This document shows, in pieces, positions 33,840 to 42,109 of a stretch of 64,000 nucleotides of DNA. Every line of letters begins with the position of its first letter. Position 1 is the first letter of the stretch. The notes under the pieces were generated by a model, which did not search any database, was not told the origin of the DNA, and saw only the letters and a list, made by a program, of their open reading frames with translations. Origin of the DNA: Dyadobacter koreensis (lineage in GTDB: Bacteria > Bacteroidota > Bacteroidia > Cytophagales > Spirosomataceae); assembly GCF_900108855.1 (NCBI RefSeq), contig NZ_FNXY01000005.1, forward strand, positions 666,544-730,543, written 5' to 3'. A program made the position numbers and the translations under genes.

Positions 33840-34898
33840 ATGTCTGAAAAAATAATGTTTGATTGTGAAAGGATGCGATATCCGAATACCGGATTATATC
33901 ATTTTTGTCTGCAATTAGGAAAAGCACTGCAAAAGCAAGTTAACTTTGACGAAGAAATTGCGTTTTATATTCCTGAAAGTGAAAAAAATATTTTTGGACA
34001 GGATGCCAAATTTTTGACGCATCACTCCCTGCACAAGTATTTATTTCCTTCTATGCGCAAAGCGAGTTTGTGGCACTGTACGTATCAGAATACTAACTAT
34101 TTTCCTTTTCGAAAAAATATTCCAATTGTGCTTACGGTTCATGATCTAAATTTTCTTTACGACCCGAACCTGAAAGAAGGCAAGACGGATAAACTTTTGA
34201 GGCAGCTTCAATATAAGATCAACAGGGCAAATCATATTGTCGCCATCTCACATTATGTATTAAATGATCTTGGGAAACATCTGTCGCTAGAAGGCAAATC
34301 AACTTCTGTGATATACAATGGCTGTAACGTGGACGACAGCATACCTATTGAAGAACCTGAAATTTCTTACGACCAACCCTTCTTATTTACGATTGGCACC
34401 ATTACCGAGAAAAAGAACTTCCACGTTTTACCCGCGCTGTTAGTCGGAAATGATTACAAATTGATCATTTCAGGGATAGAACATAGCAAAGCTTACAAGC
34501 AGCTGATCATTGAAGAAGCTAAAAAATCAGGAGTTTCAGAACGGCTCATTTTCACCGGGCCGATTACTGAAAATGATAAAAAGTGGCTGTTGAAAAATTG
34601 TCTTGCCTTTCTTTTTCCTTCAACTGCCGAGGGTTTTGGACTTCCGGTCATTGAAGCCATGTATTTTGGAAAACCAATTCTGCTGTCTAGTTGTACATCA
34701 CTGCCTGAAATTGGAGGTGACTGTGCCTATTATTTTGATAATTTCGAACCGGAGCATATGCGTTCTGTTTTGCAAAACAGCCTTGAAGATTATAAAAAAA
34801 ATCTGCCTCTTGAAAAAATCAAGACAAGGGGCAGATCATTTTCCTGGGAGACTGCAGCAGCTCAGTATATTAAAATATACAGAACTTTGATTAAGTAA
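33840..34898 (+). CDS. Glycosyltransferase family 4
   Basis: A 352-residue GT-B glycosyltransferase. The N-terminal acceptor domain begins with FDCERMRYPNTGLYHF, and VLTVHDLNFLY and VAISHYVLNDL are typical GT4 strands. The donor domain has FLFTIGTITEKKNFHVL, then the FPSTAEGFGLPVIEAMYFGKP box with the Glu-x7-Glu pair that binds the nucleotide sugar. The acceptor could be lipopolysaccharide, exopolysaccharide or a lipid. It is convergent with the GT2 gene, with only four bases between their stop codons and so no room for a terminator. Confidence 0.88.
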   Translation: MSEKIMFDCERMRYPNTGLYHFCLQLGKALQKQVNFDEEIAFYIPESEKNIFGQDAKFLTHHSLHKYLFPSMRKASLWHCTYQNTNYFPFRKNIPIVLTVHDLNFLYDPNLKEGKTDKLLRQLQYKINRANHIVAISHYVLNDLGKHLSLEGKSTSVIYNGCNVDDSIPIEEPEISYDQPFLFTIGTITEKKNFHVLPALLVGNDYKLIISGIEHSKAYKQLIIEEAKKSGVSERLIFTGPITENDKKWLLKNCLAFLFPSTAEGFGLPVIEAMYFGKPILLSSCTSLPEIGGDCAYYFDNFEPEHMRSVLQNSLEDYKKNLPLEKIKTRGRSFSWETAAAQYIKIYRTLIK

Positions 34899-34902
34899 CT
34901 TG

Positions 34903-35886
34903 TTATAATTTAATTACATGCTGATATTTAATCATCATTTTAATATTGTCAATCACATCTAAAATGCCGATGTTGGAGTGATTTTTCTTCATTTGACGAT
35001 TGAATGCGCTTTTCTTTATCCGCAGGCCTTTCCTGTTACTGAGGAAATCCCGGTACGCTTCAATTTTATAAAACTGGCAGGTAAAAGCACCCAACATTAC
35101 GTCACAAAGCAATATTTGTAAATGCCAAAGCGCAAGATCAGACCCCTGAAGGTGCAGATAATGTACATAATAGCGGTTACGGAAATGGATCCTTTTTATC
35201 GCGCGTTTATGGTTATGATTTTTAGTGCTTGCCATTACTTCGTGGCGGCAAACTGCATTGTGTTCGTAATAACATTTCCACCCCATACGCCACGCCCGGA
35301 TTGAAAGCTCCTGATCCTCACCATAATAAGGGTTGAACATTTCATTAAACCCGTTAATCGTTTTTAGTTTTTTGGTATCCATCAGTGCGTTTGCTCCTGA
35401 AAGATAGAATGTCGGCGTGAAAGCATCCATATTTTGAAGATGGAACAAATCCGAAGATTTGATCTTTCTGCCCATAATGCGCGGCTCCCTGGCAGCCTCT
35501 CTGATCAGATCGTCGTCCATACCGATAATTCGGCCCATCACACCAAAGGTATCCTCCTTCTCGAAAAATTTATATAGCTTTTCAAGGTATCCCGGTTCCA
35601 GCGTAACATCGGTATTAAGCAAAAATATTAAATCCATATTTGCTTGTTTGATACCTAAATTACAAGTCTCAGAGAATCCTGAATTTGTTTCTTTTTTTAG
35701 AAGTGTGATGCTATCCCCATAATGTTGTTGCAAATATTCCACAGATCCATCTGTCGAGGCATCATCAATTACGATGATCTCAACCTCTGTGTCAATGGAA
35801 GTAAGCACCTGAAAATTATGGTTGAAATACTTTTCAAATAGATGTTTTCCATTATAATTTGGAATGATTACTGAGATGCTTTTCAT
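34903..35886 (-). CDS. Glycosyltransferase family 2
   Basis: A 327-residue GT-A enzyme. SVIIPNYNGKHLFEKYF opens the fold, IIVIDDASTDGSVEYL supplies the first acidic pair, and LIFLLNTDVTLEPGYLEKL supplies the DxD-like metal site (NTDV). YYGEDQELSIRAWRMGWKCYYEHNAVCRHE carries the conserved ED and the catalytic region. It lacks transmembrane helices. Related Bacteroidota proteins act on surface polysaccharides. It overlaps in layout with the convergent GT4, and a 588-base spacer precedes it. Confidence 0.88.
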   Translation of the reverse strand: MKSISVIIPNYNGKHLFEKYFNHNFQVLTSIDTEVEIIVIDDASTDGSVEYLQQHYGDSITLLKKETNSGFSETCNLGIKQANMDLIFLLNTDVTLEPGYLEKLYKFFEKEDTFGVMGRIIGMDDDLIREAAREPRIMGRKIKSSDLFHLQNMDAFTPTFYLSGANALMDTKKLKTINGFNEMFNPYYGEDQELSIRAWRMGWKCYYEHNAVCRHEVMASTKNHNHKRAIKRIHFRNRYYVHYLHLQGSDLALWHLQILLCDVMLGAFTCQFYKIEAYRDFLSNRKGLRIKKSAFNRQMKKNHSNIGILDVIDNIKMMIKYQHVIKL

Positions 35887-36474
35887 TCAATCGGTTATTT
35901 AGTTAAACAGATTTTTAATAACCTATACGGTTGAAACTGTCTTTTTTTCAATTTCTCAGTACGGTTTTTTACTAAAACAGCCTATGGCAGAGATTCTCAC
36001 GTCGGGATTGAAACGCCTTTTCTATAAGAATCATTGCATCGTAATTAGTTAAGCTTTATAATACTTCTAAGCTTAATTAAATGCATTCATAGTCCTTTGT
36101 ACATAAACCTTTGATTCCTCACCAGTTAAGAATTACAGCACTTACTGTAATCCATACCAGATTTCAGATGAATCTGTTGCAAGTTCTATGCCAATATTAT
36201 CAAGACACTGCTTTAAGAGAAAGGGTTGGAAGGGGGAAAAAAATCTGAAATCTACCTGATCTGAAACTATATTGATATTTTTAATTTGAATTGTAAATTT
36301 TCAAGTATCAGTCAGAAGAAAGTGTTGACTTTCACAATATTAAAAAAATAATGTCTATACGTAATATACTGTTCAAATTTTAGCAGTAAAGTACCAGTAT
36401 GTATTAGTTTAGTTTAATAAAAAGATTACATCTATATTCTTTTCACATGTTGCAGAATTATAAATATTTTCATT
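35887..36474. other. AT-rich intergenic spacer without a gene
   Basis: No plausible coding frame is seen on either strand. A TTAAGCTT (36049-36056) and AAGCTTAA (36069-36076) inverted repeat with a 12-base loop is the only clear structure. The left half should contain the GT2 promoter. The sequence around 36000, CGGGATTGAAACG, resembles the 3' end of some CRISPR repeats but occurs once only. Confidence 0.5.
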
Positions 36475-37032
36475 CTAAAATTTCCAGGCAACTACATTCC
36501 ACTCATCAACATGATCCTGATGAACATGGATAGTTTCAAAACCTATCCTTTCGTGTGCACGTTGAGATCTTTTATTGGAAGTTGAAATTTCTGTTACCAA
36601 AAGGTCAAACTTCGGTTGGTATAACGCCTTATGTGTCTGATATAATCTGTCAAACACTCCCTGCCCCCGAAAAGGTTCGCTCACACAGACTTGTCCCATC
36701 ACGTAATAATTATATTCACTCACAAGTTTACCGTTCCATAAAATATTGTCACAAATCTCAAACATGGGTTGAAGATCCGGGATGAGTTTTCCCAGCGAGG
36801 GCAGCATTGCCAAAGCAAATGCAATGACATTTTCGTTGACCGTTGCAATAATCTGGGGAGTGGCATCGCTCATGAGTTCAAGTTGCTGACGCGTATGACA
36901 GACCGTGAGAAACCCCTGATCCTGCTTGACCGCTTCGGAAATATTGGTTTTGAGATTAAGTTGCTGGAGAGCCAGAATCTGGTCGATTTCCTGGTCAGTT
37001 CTGGCAAACGTAAATTCAATGGTGTTGTTCAT
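36475..37032 (-). CDS. GNAT-family N-acetyltransferase
   Basis: A 185-residue protein. The frame is open to 37155, but that reaches back into corA, so the ATG at 37032 (MNNTIEFTFART) is preferred. The GNAT acetyl-CoA site is recognisable in MGQVCVSEPFRGQGVFDRLYQ (about 118-138), and LLVTEISTSNKRSQRAHERIGF is the typical C-terminal helix and strand. The acceptor is unknown. It follows corA by 38 bases on the same strand, so the two are likely cotranscribed, though no functional link is obvious. Confidence 0.82.
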   Translation of the reverse strand: MNNTIEFTFARTDQEIDQILALQQLNLKTNISEAVKQDQGFLTVCHTRQQLELMSDATPQIIATVNENVIAFALAMLPSLGKLIPDLQPMFEICDNILWNGKLVSEYNYYVMGQVCVSEPFRGQGVFDRLYQTHKALYQPKFDLLVTEISTSNKRSQRAHERIGFETIHVHQDHVDEWNVVAWKF

Positions 37033-37070
37033 GAAAATAAAACTTAAAATAGGCAAATGAACGATGGATT

Positions 37071-38015
37071 TTATATCCACCGTTTCCTTCTGAAAAACCA
37101 CAGAACCACCAGCGACGAAAGTACCATAAGTAACAGGGAAACCCAAAATCCCCATGGTTCTTCGGTGGAAGGAATATGCGTATAGTTCATACCAAAAATC
37201 CCTGCAATCAGTGTAGGAGGCATGAAAATAATTGTAACGACCGTGAAAATCTTGATCACCTGACTTTGTTCAAGGTTAATCAAACCCATAAAGGTATTCT
37301 GTAAATATTCCAGTCGCTCAAAATTGAATGTGGTATATTCAAGCAGGGAATTGATATCTTTTAATATAATCCGTAAATGTTCTTTTCTGTCTTCCGGGAA
37401 ATATTGACTGCGTAAAATTCCGGAAAGTACGCGTTGTTTATCTATACTGGTCTCCCGGAGCATCATTGTCGTCTCCTGCAACGCACTTATTCTCAACAAA
37501 ACCTCCTGTCTCGCTTTTTGTTCATGAGCCAGATCCTTACTGATAACCGAAATGTCTCTGGAAATTGCTTCAAGAGAATCGGCGTCAGCCTCAATTCTGG
37601 TTTCCAAAAGCATCAGCATAAAATCAACACCAGTCTGGAAAGTATCCGGGCTGACCTTCATTTTCTTGACCGTGTCTGCGAACGTTTTGGAATCTCCGCG
37701 GCGGTATGTAAACAGAATATTTTTGTGAAGGATAAACGACACCGGATAGGTTTTATATCCATCGCGGTCAATACTCAAAAAGTTGGAGTTCGCATTGATC
37801 GTTTCATTTTGTTCAAAAAATCGCGAACTGCTTTCAATTTCAACAATTTCCTGAGGTGTCTGAAAACTGATATCGCATTTATTCTCAACCCATTCTTCTT
37901 CTTCGGCAGATGGCGACTGTAAATCCACCCAGACCAGATTTTCGACCTTGCCGAGTTCGCGAATATCATTTTCACGTTTTATTAATCGTCCCTCTTTGTA
38001 AAATATCCTTACCAT
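37071..38015 (-). CDS. corA: CorA-family magnesium/cobalt transporter
   Basis: A 314-residue CorA-type divalent cation channel. The cytoplasmic funnel has a long coiled helix from about 140 to 250. Two C-terminal transmembrane helices flank the FGMNY selectivity loop (a GMN motif), and the end is basic (FFRRKRWI). It forms a homopentamer in the inner membrane for Mg2+ influx, and Co2+ or Ni2+ may pass. Given the cobalt-related operon at the window's left end, a cobalt role cannot be excluded, but no riboswitch precedes this gene. First gene of a pair with the GNAT protein. Confidence 0.92.
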   Translation of the reverse strand: MVRIFYKEGRLIKRENDIRELGKVENLVWVDLQSPSAEEEEWVENKCDISFQTPQEIVEIESSSRFFEQNETINANSNFLSIDRDGYKTYPVSFILHKNILFTYRRGDSKTFADTVKKMKVSPDTFQTGVDFMLMLLETRIEADADSLEAISRDISVISKDLAHEQKARQEVLLRISALQETTMMLRETSIDKQRVLSGILRSQYFPEDRKEHLRIILKDINSLLEYTTFNFERLEYLQNTFMGLINLEQSQVIKIFTVVTIIFMPPTLIAGIFGMNYTHIPSTEEPWGFWVSLLLMVLSSLVVLWFFRRKRWI

Positions 38016-38179
38016 AACGCATTGAAGTTAAAAGTTGAGCGTCTTATTAAATCAGGAGTTACTAATACAGCGGAATTTCTAATTAGTTATTATCGAATAA
38101 CCAGCTATTTATTTTGACCTGACGCTAACCACTTTCAAGTATTCTTAACTTTTGTCCAAGATAGTTGTAATTTTGTGGG

Positions 38180-39367
38180 ATGCAAAATACGGCTTCTCCA
38201 GGAATATTTACACTGCAGTTTTGGTTGTTAGGTACGAGTTCCTTTTTATTCTCTTCCAGTTTCAACATGCTTATCCCCGAGCTCCCGGGTTATCTCTCGG
38301 ACATGGGAGGCGCAGAATACAAGGGTTTTATCATTGGGCTATTTACATTAACCGCAGGTATATCCCGACCATTCAGCGGAAGACTAACCGACCGGGTCGG
38401 CCGCGTTCCGGTTATGGCCTTTGGTTCTCTGGTATGTTTTGTATGCGGATTTCTATATCCGATTTTTACAAAGGTAATGCCTTTTTTGCTTTTAAGACTG
38501 GTTCATGGATTTTCGACCGGATTTAAACCAACAGGAACAGCTGCTTATATCGCAGACATCATTCCGGCAAATCGCAGGGGAGAAGCGATGGGGATTCACG
38601 GCATGTGCATGGGCGTTGGTTCAGCTTTCGGGCCGGCAATCGGAAGTATGATCAGCCAGGCTTTTTCGATGAATGCACTTTTTTATACGTCGTCATTTTT
38701 TGCGCTCCTTTCAATTGTTATTCTTTTTAATATGAAAGAAACATTGGTTGAAAAGGAAAAACTTTCTGTAAACGCATTCAAGCTTACCTGGCGGGACATT
38801 TTTGAACCTGATGTCTTCAGTCCGGCATTTGTAACTTTTCTCGCCTATTTTGGTTTTGGCGCGGTTGCGACACTCACGCCAGATTTCAGTGAAATTCTCG
38901 GGCTGGGTAACAAGGGAATGTATTTCATGGTATTTACTCTGTTTTCCATTTTGATCCGCTTTGTGGCAGGAAAACTTTCAGACCGAAAAGGTCGCATACC
39001 AGTAACCATCGCCGGATGCCTTGTCTTGATTTTATCGATGGTTATTACCGGCTATGCGGAAACGGTTTTTATGTTTTTAACCGGCGCAGCCTTTTTTGGC
39101 GTATCCATGGGAATTTTGTCGCCGGTATTGTCAGCCTGGACGGTTGATTTAAGCAGTGATCATAATAGAGGACGGGCCATCGCCACCATGTATATCTGTC
39201 TCGAAGCTGGAATCGGGCTGGGCGCATTTCTTTCCGCGGCGTTGTTTGCAAACAAAGTTGAGAATCTGCCTTTGGTATTCTTATGGATGGCAGGTTTTGC
39301 TGTTGCTGCACTGCTTTATTCAATTATAATATACAGGTATAAAAAAAGATCGAGCCGTGTTATTTGA
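38180..39367 (+). CDS. Major facilitator superfamily transporter
   Basis: A 395-residue inner-membrane transporter with 12 hydrophobic helices. The loop between helices 2 and 3 has GRLTDRVGRVP, the MFS motif A, repeated as GKLSDRKGRIP in the second half. FKPTGTAAYIADIIPANRRGEAMG is typical of drug/metabolite exporters, but the substrate is unknown. TAATTTTG at 38168-38175 matches a -7 box just five bases before the ATG, so the message may be nearly leaderless or the box is fortuitous. The stop codon lies inside the next gene, which starts 11 bases before it. Confidence 0.85.
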   Translation: MQNTASPGIFTLQFWLLGTSSFLFSSSFNMLIPELPGYLSDMGGAEYKGFIIGLFTLTAGISRPFSGRLTDRVGRVPVMAFGSLVCFVCGFLYPIFTKVMPFLLLRLVHGFSTGFKPTGTAAYIADIIPANRRGEAMGIHGMCMGVGSAFGPAIGSMISQAFSMNALFYTSSFFALLSIVILFNMKETLVEKEKLSVNAFKLTWRDIFEPDVFSPAFVTFLAYFGFGAVATLTPDFSEILGLGNKGMYFMVFTLFSILIRFVAGKLSDRKGRIPVTIAGCLVLILSMVITGYAETVFMFLTGAAFFGVSMGILSPVLSAWTVDLSSDHNRGRAIATMYICLEAGIGLGAFLSAALFANKVENLPLVFLWMAGFAVAALLYSIIIYRYKKRSSRVI

Positions 39368-39962
39368 CGATACTTACTGCACCATAGCGGAACCGGCGGA
39401 AGGTTTTTTCAAAGATAAAGGGAGCAAATTTATCTCATTTGTTTTTCCGATTTCTTCCGAGAACGAAGCCAAAATTTACTTGCTTGAGCTTCGGGAATTG
39501 CATCCGAAAGCAAATCATCATGTATATGCATACCGTCTCGGGCTTGATCGAATGACCTATCGGTTAAGCGATGACGGTGAACCCTCCGGGTCTTCCGGGC
39601 GGCCGATTTTAAATACACTTTATTCGAAAGAGATTACCAATATTCTTGTTGTGGTTGTCCGTTATTTTGGAGGGACGCTTTTAGGAATTCCGGGATTGAT
39701 CAACGCATACCGATCTGCAACGGAAGATGCCCTGGAAAACGCGCAGATCGTTGAAAAGCATTTGTTCAATTTGTATGATCTTCAATTCTCATACGTTCAA
39801 ATGAACGACGTGATGCGGATTGTAAAAGAAATGGAACTGCCTGTCAGAGAGCAGACGTTTGAAATGGAGTGCAAAATGGTGCTGGAAGTAAGGACTACAC
39901 TGACCGAGCGATTTATTTCTCGTGCAGAAAAAGTGGAGGGGCTTTCTGTAAAATTACTGTGA
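39357..39962 (+). CDS. yigZ: YigZ/IMPACT family protein
   Basis: A 201-residue protein of the IMPACT (UPF0029) family. SKFISFVFPI, the AYRLGLDRMTYRLSDDGEPSGSSGRP block (about 59-84) and the NILVVVVRYFGGTLLGIPGL strand are hallmarks, and a second ferredoxin-like domain follows. The GTG at 39357 is the only start that retains the N-terminal MLFDDTYCTIAEPAEG, and it overlaps the MFS stop codon by 11 bases, implying coupled translation. Family members relate to translation or the Gcn2 pathway in eukaryotes, but the bacterial role is not settled. Confidence 0.88.
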   Translation: MLFDDTYCTIAEPAEGFFKDKGSKFISFVFPISSENEAKIYLLELRELHPKANHHVYAYRLGLDRMTYRLSDDGEPSGSSGRPILNTLYSKEITNILVVVVRYFGGTLLGIPGLINAYRSATEDALENAQIVEKHLFNLYDLQFSYVQMNDVMRIVKEMELPVREQTFEMECKMVLEVRTTLTERFISRAEKVEGLSVKLL

Positions 39963-40037
39963 TCGTTTTCTCTATACTCCTTTACGTCTTCGTGATGCGG
40001 ACTTCAAGCAAGTGGCCCTTGCATTATTTAAATAAAT

Positions 40038-40205
40038 TTAAAGATCATTTTCCCTCAACATTTTCACAAAATCATCTTCATAAGCTTTTACAGCTTTAAG
40101 CAATTCTTCAAGCTCTTTTTTTTCCGGTGTTCCCGATTTTGCTCCGTAAATTTCTTCGATTCTTTCAGAAGCTTTTTCGTAGTCACTTTCGTTTTTTAAT
40201 ACCAT
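40038..40205 (-). CDS. Small protein resembling the N-terminal domain of HigA-type antitoxins
   Basis: A 55-residue frame reading MVLKNESDYEKASERIEEIY, then GAKSGTPEKKELEELLKAVK and AYEDDFVKMLRENDL. The first part has the E-x-DYE-x-A-x-x-RIEE-(x)-GTPE-x-x-ELE-x-L pattern seen at the front of COG5499 HigA-like antitoxins. Those proteins continue into a helix-turn-helix domain that is absent here, and no toxin gene adjoins. The codons give a highly charged, soluble helical peptide without internal stops. It could be a remnant, or a free-standing member of this fold. It lies 106 bases upstream of the susD stop codon end on the same strand, beyond the susD terminator. Confidence 0.6.
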   Translation of the reverse strand: MVLKNESDYEKASERIEEIYGAKSGTPEKKELEELLKAVKAYEDDFVKMLRENDL

Positions 40206-40262
40206 GTCTGATTCATTTTTAATATTTTACAAATATAATTTTATTGGTAACAAAGACAAAAA

Positions 40263-40278
40263 CCGGCCATAAGGCCGG
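40263..40278 (-). terminator. Terminator of the third susCD operon
   Basis: CCGGCC-ATAA-GGCCGG. On the minus strand the stem is followed by TTTTTGTC. It lies 33 bases after the susD stop codon. Confidence 0.85.
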
Positions 40279-40311
40279 CTCTTGGATTCAGTTTAGGTAA
40301 TAAATCTTCAA

Positions 40312-42075
40312 TTAGTATCCGGGATTCTGCGTTAATGTTGGCTTTCCATCCAATTGGCTGTTCAGGATTTCATCCTGAGGTAGCGGGTAGTAAAGGTTTT
40401 TGTCAGTAAATGTTTTCCCTGCCATATATCCTCTTTTGCTAAATGTCCGTCCTGATGGCTCTTTACCGGCTACTGCCTCTTCCGCTGCATATTTATTTAA
40501 AACTTTTACAGCAATGCCCCAGCGCACCAGGTCAAAGAAACGGTGACCTTCCATTGCAAACTCAAGGCGCTGTTCCATACGTGTTGCATTTCGGGCAAAG
40601 TCTGCACCTTTACTTGCAAAAGTTCCTACCGGATAAGGTTCCACCTTGTAGGTAACGGATGCATCTTGCACAGATCCTGTTTTTGCCCGGTTACGGATCT
40701 GGTTTACATAACCTTCTGCAACAGCCAGATTTCCAAGCTCAATTTCACACTCTGCCAACCATAACAATACGTGAGAAAGTTTGATCATTCTGAAATTATT
40801 ATTAACGTTTCGTTTGCTGGTAGAATGCGTTGTGCTGTTTTCTTCACCAAGGTAGTACATCCATTTTTTACCGGTGAATGGCCCTGCATAAGTTTGATCC
40901 CGAATCCAGGAAGAACCTGGCATAGGTCCCCAATCCAGGAAATTTACACCACGACGTCCTACTGTCCAGTCAAGACGAGGATCTACCGGGATGGTTTTGT
41001 CCAAGGTAAATGGCGCAGATGCCGCTATTCCCTGATCGTTCGGTAGGTCTACCTTGTTATAGGTATCAAGTGTACCGTCGGCTGCATCGCCAATTAAAGG
41101 CAATCCATTCTCAGTCTTGAATGCGTTCACAAGGTTATGTGATGCCTGGTAAAAGCCGCAGCAGCCACGTCCTGGTGCACCTGCTGAATATGGCCAGTTA
41201 AGGTTATCTCCCGCATTACCATTGTTACCGTTTGTTCCGTCGTTCACCGAAAACTGAATTTCGAAAATAGATTCACTGTTATTATTTCCGGCAGTTCGGT
41301 AATTGTCATGATAATTAGCTACAAGTTTCTTTCCTGAATTTTTTAACACATCGTCAAGTAATGCCTTTGCAGGTGCCCATTTTTTCTGAAATAAGTATGT
41401 CTTCGCAAGGAAAGATTTTGCAGCCCATTGTGTAGCTCTTCCTTTTTGGGACTGCGTTGCAGGCAAATTTTTAGCGGCGAAATCAAAATCCTCTTCAATT
41501 TTAGACCAAATGTCCTCTGTATTAGGTACTTTGGTTGAATTTGGATCTGAGGATACATATGTTTTGTCGTCAATATAAGGTACTTTATTCCACATTTTCT
41601 TCGCTTCAAAATGAAAGAATCCTCTGAGGAAACGTGCCTCGGCAATTACTTGTAATTTTTCCGCGTCAGTCATGTCCTTCACCAATTCTCCATTCACGAC
41701 CTGAATGACTTCATTACATCTAGCAACACCGTCATATTGATGCCACCATTTTCCCAAAAAGTAAGTATTGTCAGACAGCCAGTTGTATTGCTCGATAAAC
41801 GATTGTTCTGGCTGGTCACCTGCGTCGGTACCTTTTACGGCATCATCACTCGCAATTCCACCAAAAACATAATTTGAAACTGTCGACTGGCGGCCTGTAT
41901 TGCCTGAACCGACGCCATCCACAAGCGAATAAGCTCCGATCAGCAATGCATTGACACCGTTTTTATTACTTAACTGTTCAACAGAAGCGCGGCCCTGTGG
42001 TTTTAGATCAAAAAAGCTGTCCGAACAGGCGAAGCTGATCGCGGTCATGAAAATTATTAAAGCTATTTTTTTCAT
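40312..42075 (-). CDS. susD: SusD/RagB-like outer-membrane lipoprotein
   Basis: A 587-residue lipoprotein. The frame is open to 42129, but the ATG at 42075 gives the signal peptide MKKIALIIFMTAISFAC with lipidated Cys17. Classical RagB/SusD features are SDSFFDLKPQGRASVEQL at the N-terminus, FLRGFFHFEAKKMWNKVPY in the first helical core and RMEQRLEFAMEGHRFFDLVRWG near the end. CGFYQASHNLV is a cysteine-containing stretch with CC nearby (GRGCCGFYQ). It follows susC by 34 bases. Unlike the pairs in the mannan region, no enzyme or regulator gene is adjacent, so the glycan cannot be inferred. Confidence 0.95.
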   Translation of the reverse strand: MKKIALIIFMTAISFACSDSFFDLKPQGRASVEQLSNKNGVNALLIGAYSLVDGVGSGNTGRQSTVSNYVFGGIASDDAVKGTDAGDQPEQSFIEQYNWLSDNTYFLGKWWHQYDGVARCNEVIQVVNGELVKDMTDAEKLQVIAEARFLRGFFHFEAKKMWNKVPYIDDKTYVSSDPNSTKVPNTEDIWSKIEEDFDFAAKNLPATQSQKGRATQWAAKSFLAKTYLFQKKWAPAKALLDDVLKNSGKKLVANYHDNYRTAGNNNSESIFEIQFSVNDGTNGNNGNAGDNLNWPYSAGAPGRGCCGFYQASHNLVNAFKTENGLPLIGDAADGTLDTYNKVDLPNDQGIAASAPFTLDKTIPVDPRLDWTVGRRGVNFLDWGPMPGSSWIRDQTYAGPFTGKKWMYYLGEENSTTHSTSKRNVNNNFRMIKLSHVLLWLAECEIELGNLAVAEGYVNQIRNRAKTGSVQDASVTYKVEPYPVGTFASKGADFARNATRMEQRLEFAMEGHRFFDLVRWGIAVKVLNKYAAEEAVAGKEPSGRTFSKRGYMAGKTFTDKNLYYPLPQDEILNSQLDGKPTLTQNPGY

Positions 42076-42109
42076 TTTAGTATATGAAATTTTTGTTAAT
42101 ATCAGAAAA

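Noticed and set aside
36000..36016. GTCGGGATTGAAACGCC as a CRISPR repeat fragment
   Set aside because: Only one copy is seen, with no repeats, spacers or cas genes near it.
37033..37155. Extended start of the GNAT protein
   Set aside because: The extension would overlap corA and is not conserved in character with the acetyltransferase fold, and ATG 37032 suffices.
37071..38015. CorA as part of the cobalt-uptake system
   Set aside because: It has no riboswitch and is unlinked to the cobalamin operon. CorA mainly carries magnesium, so the link remains only a possibility.
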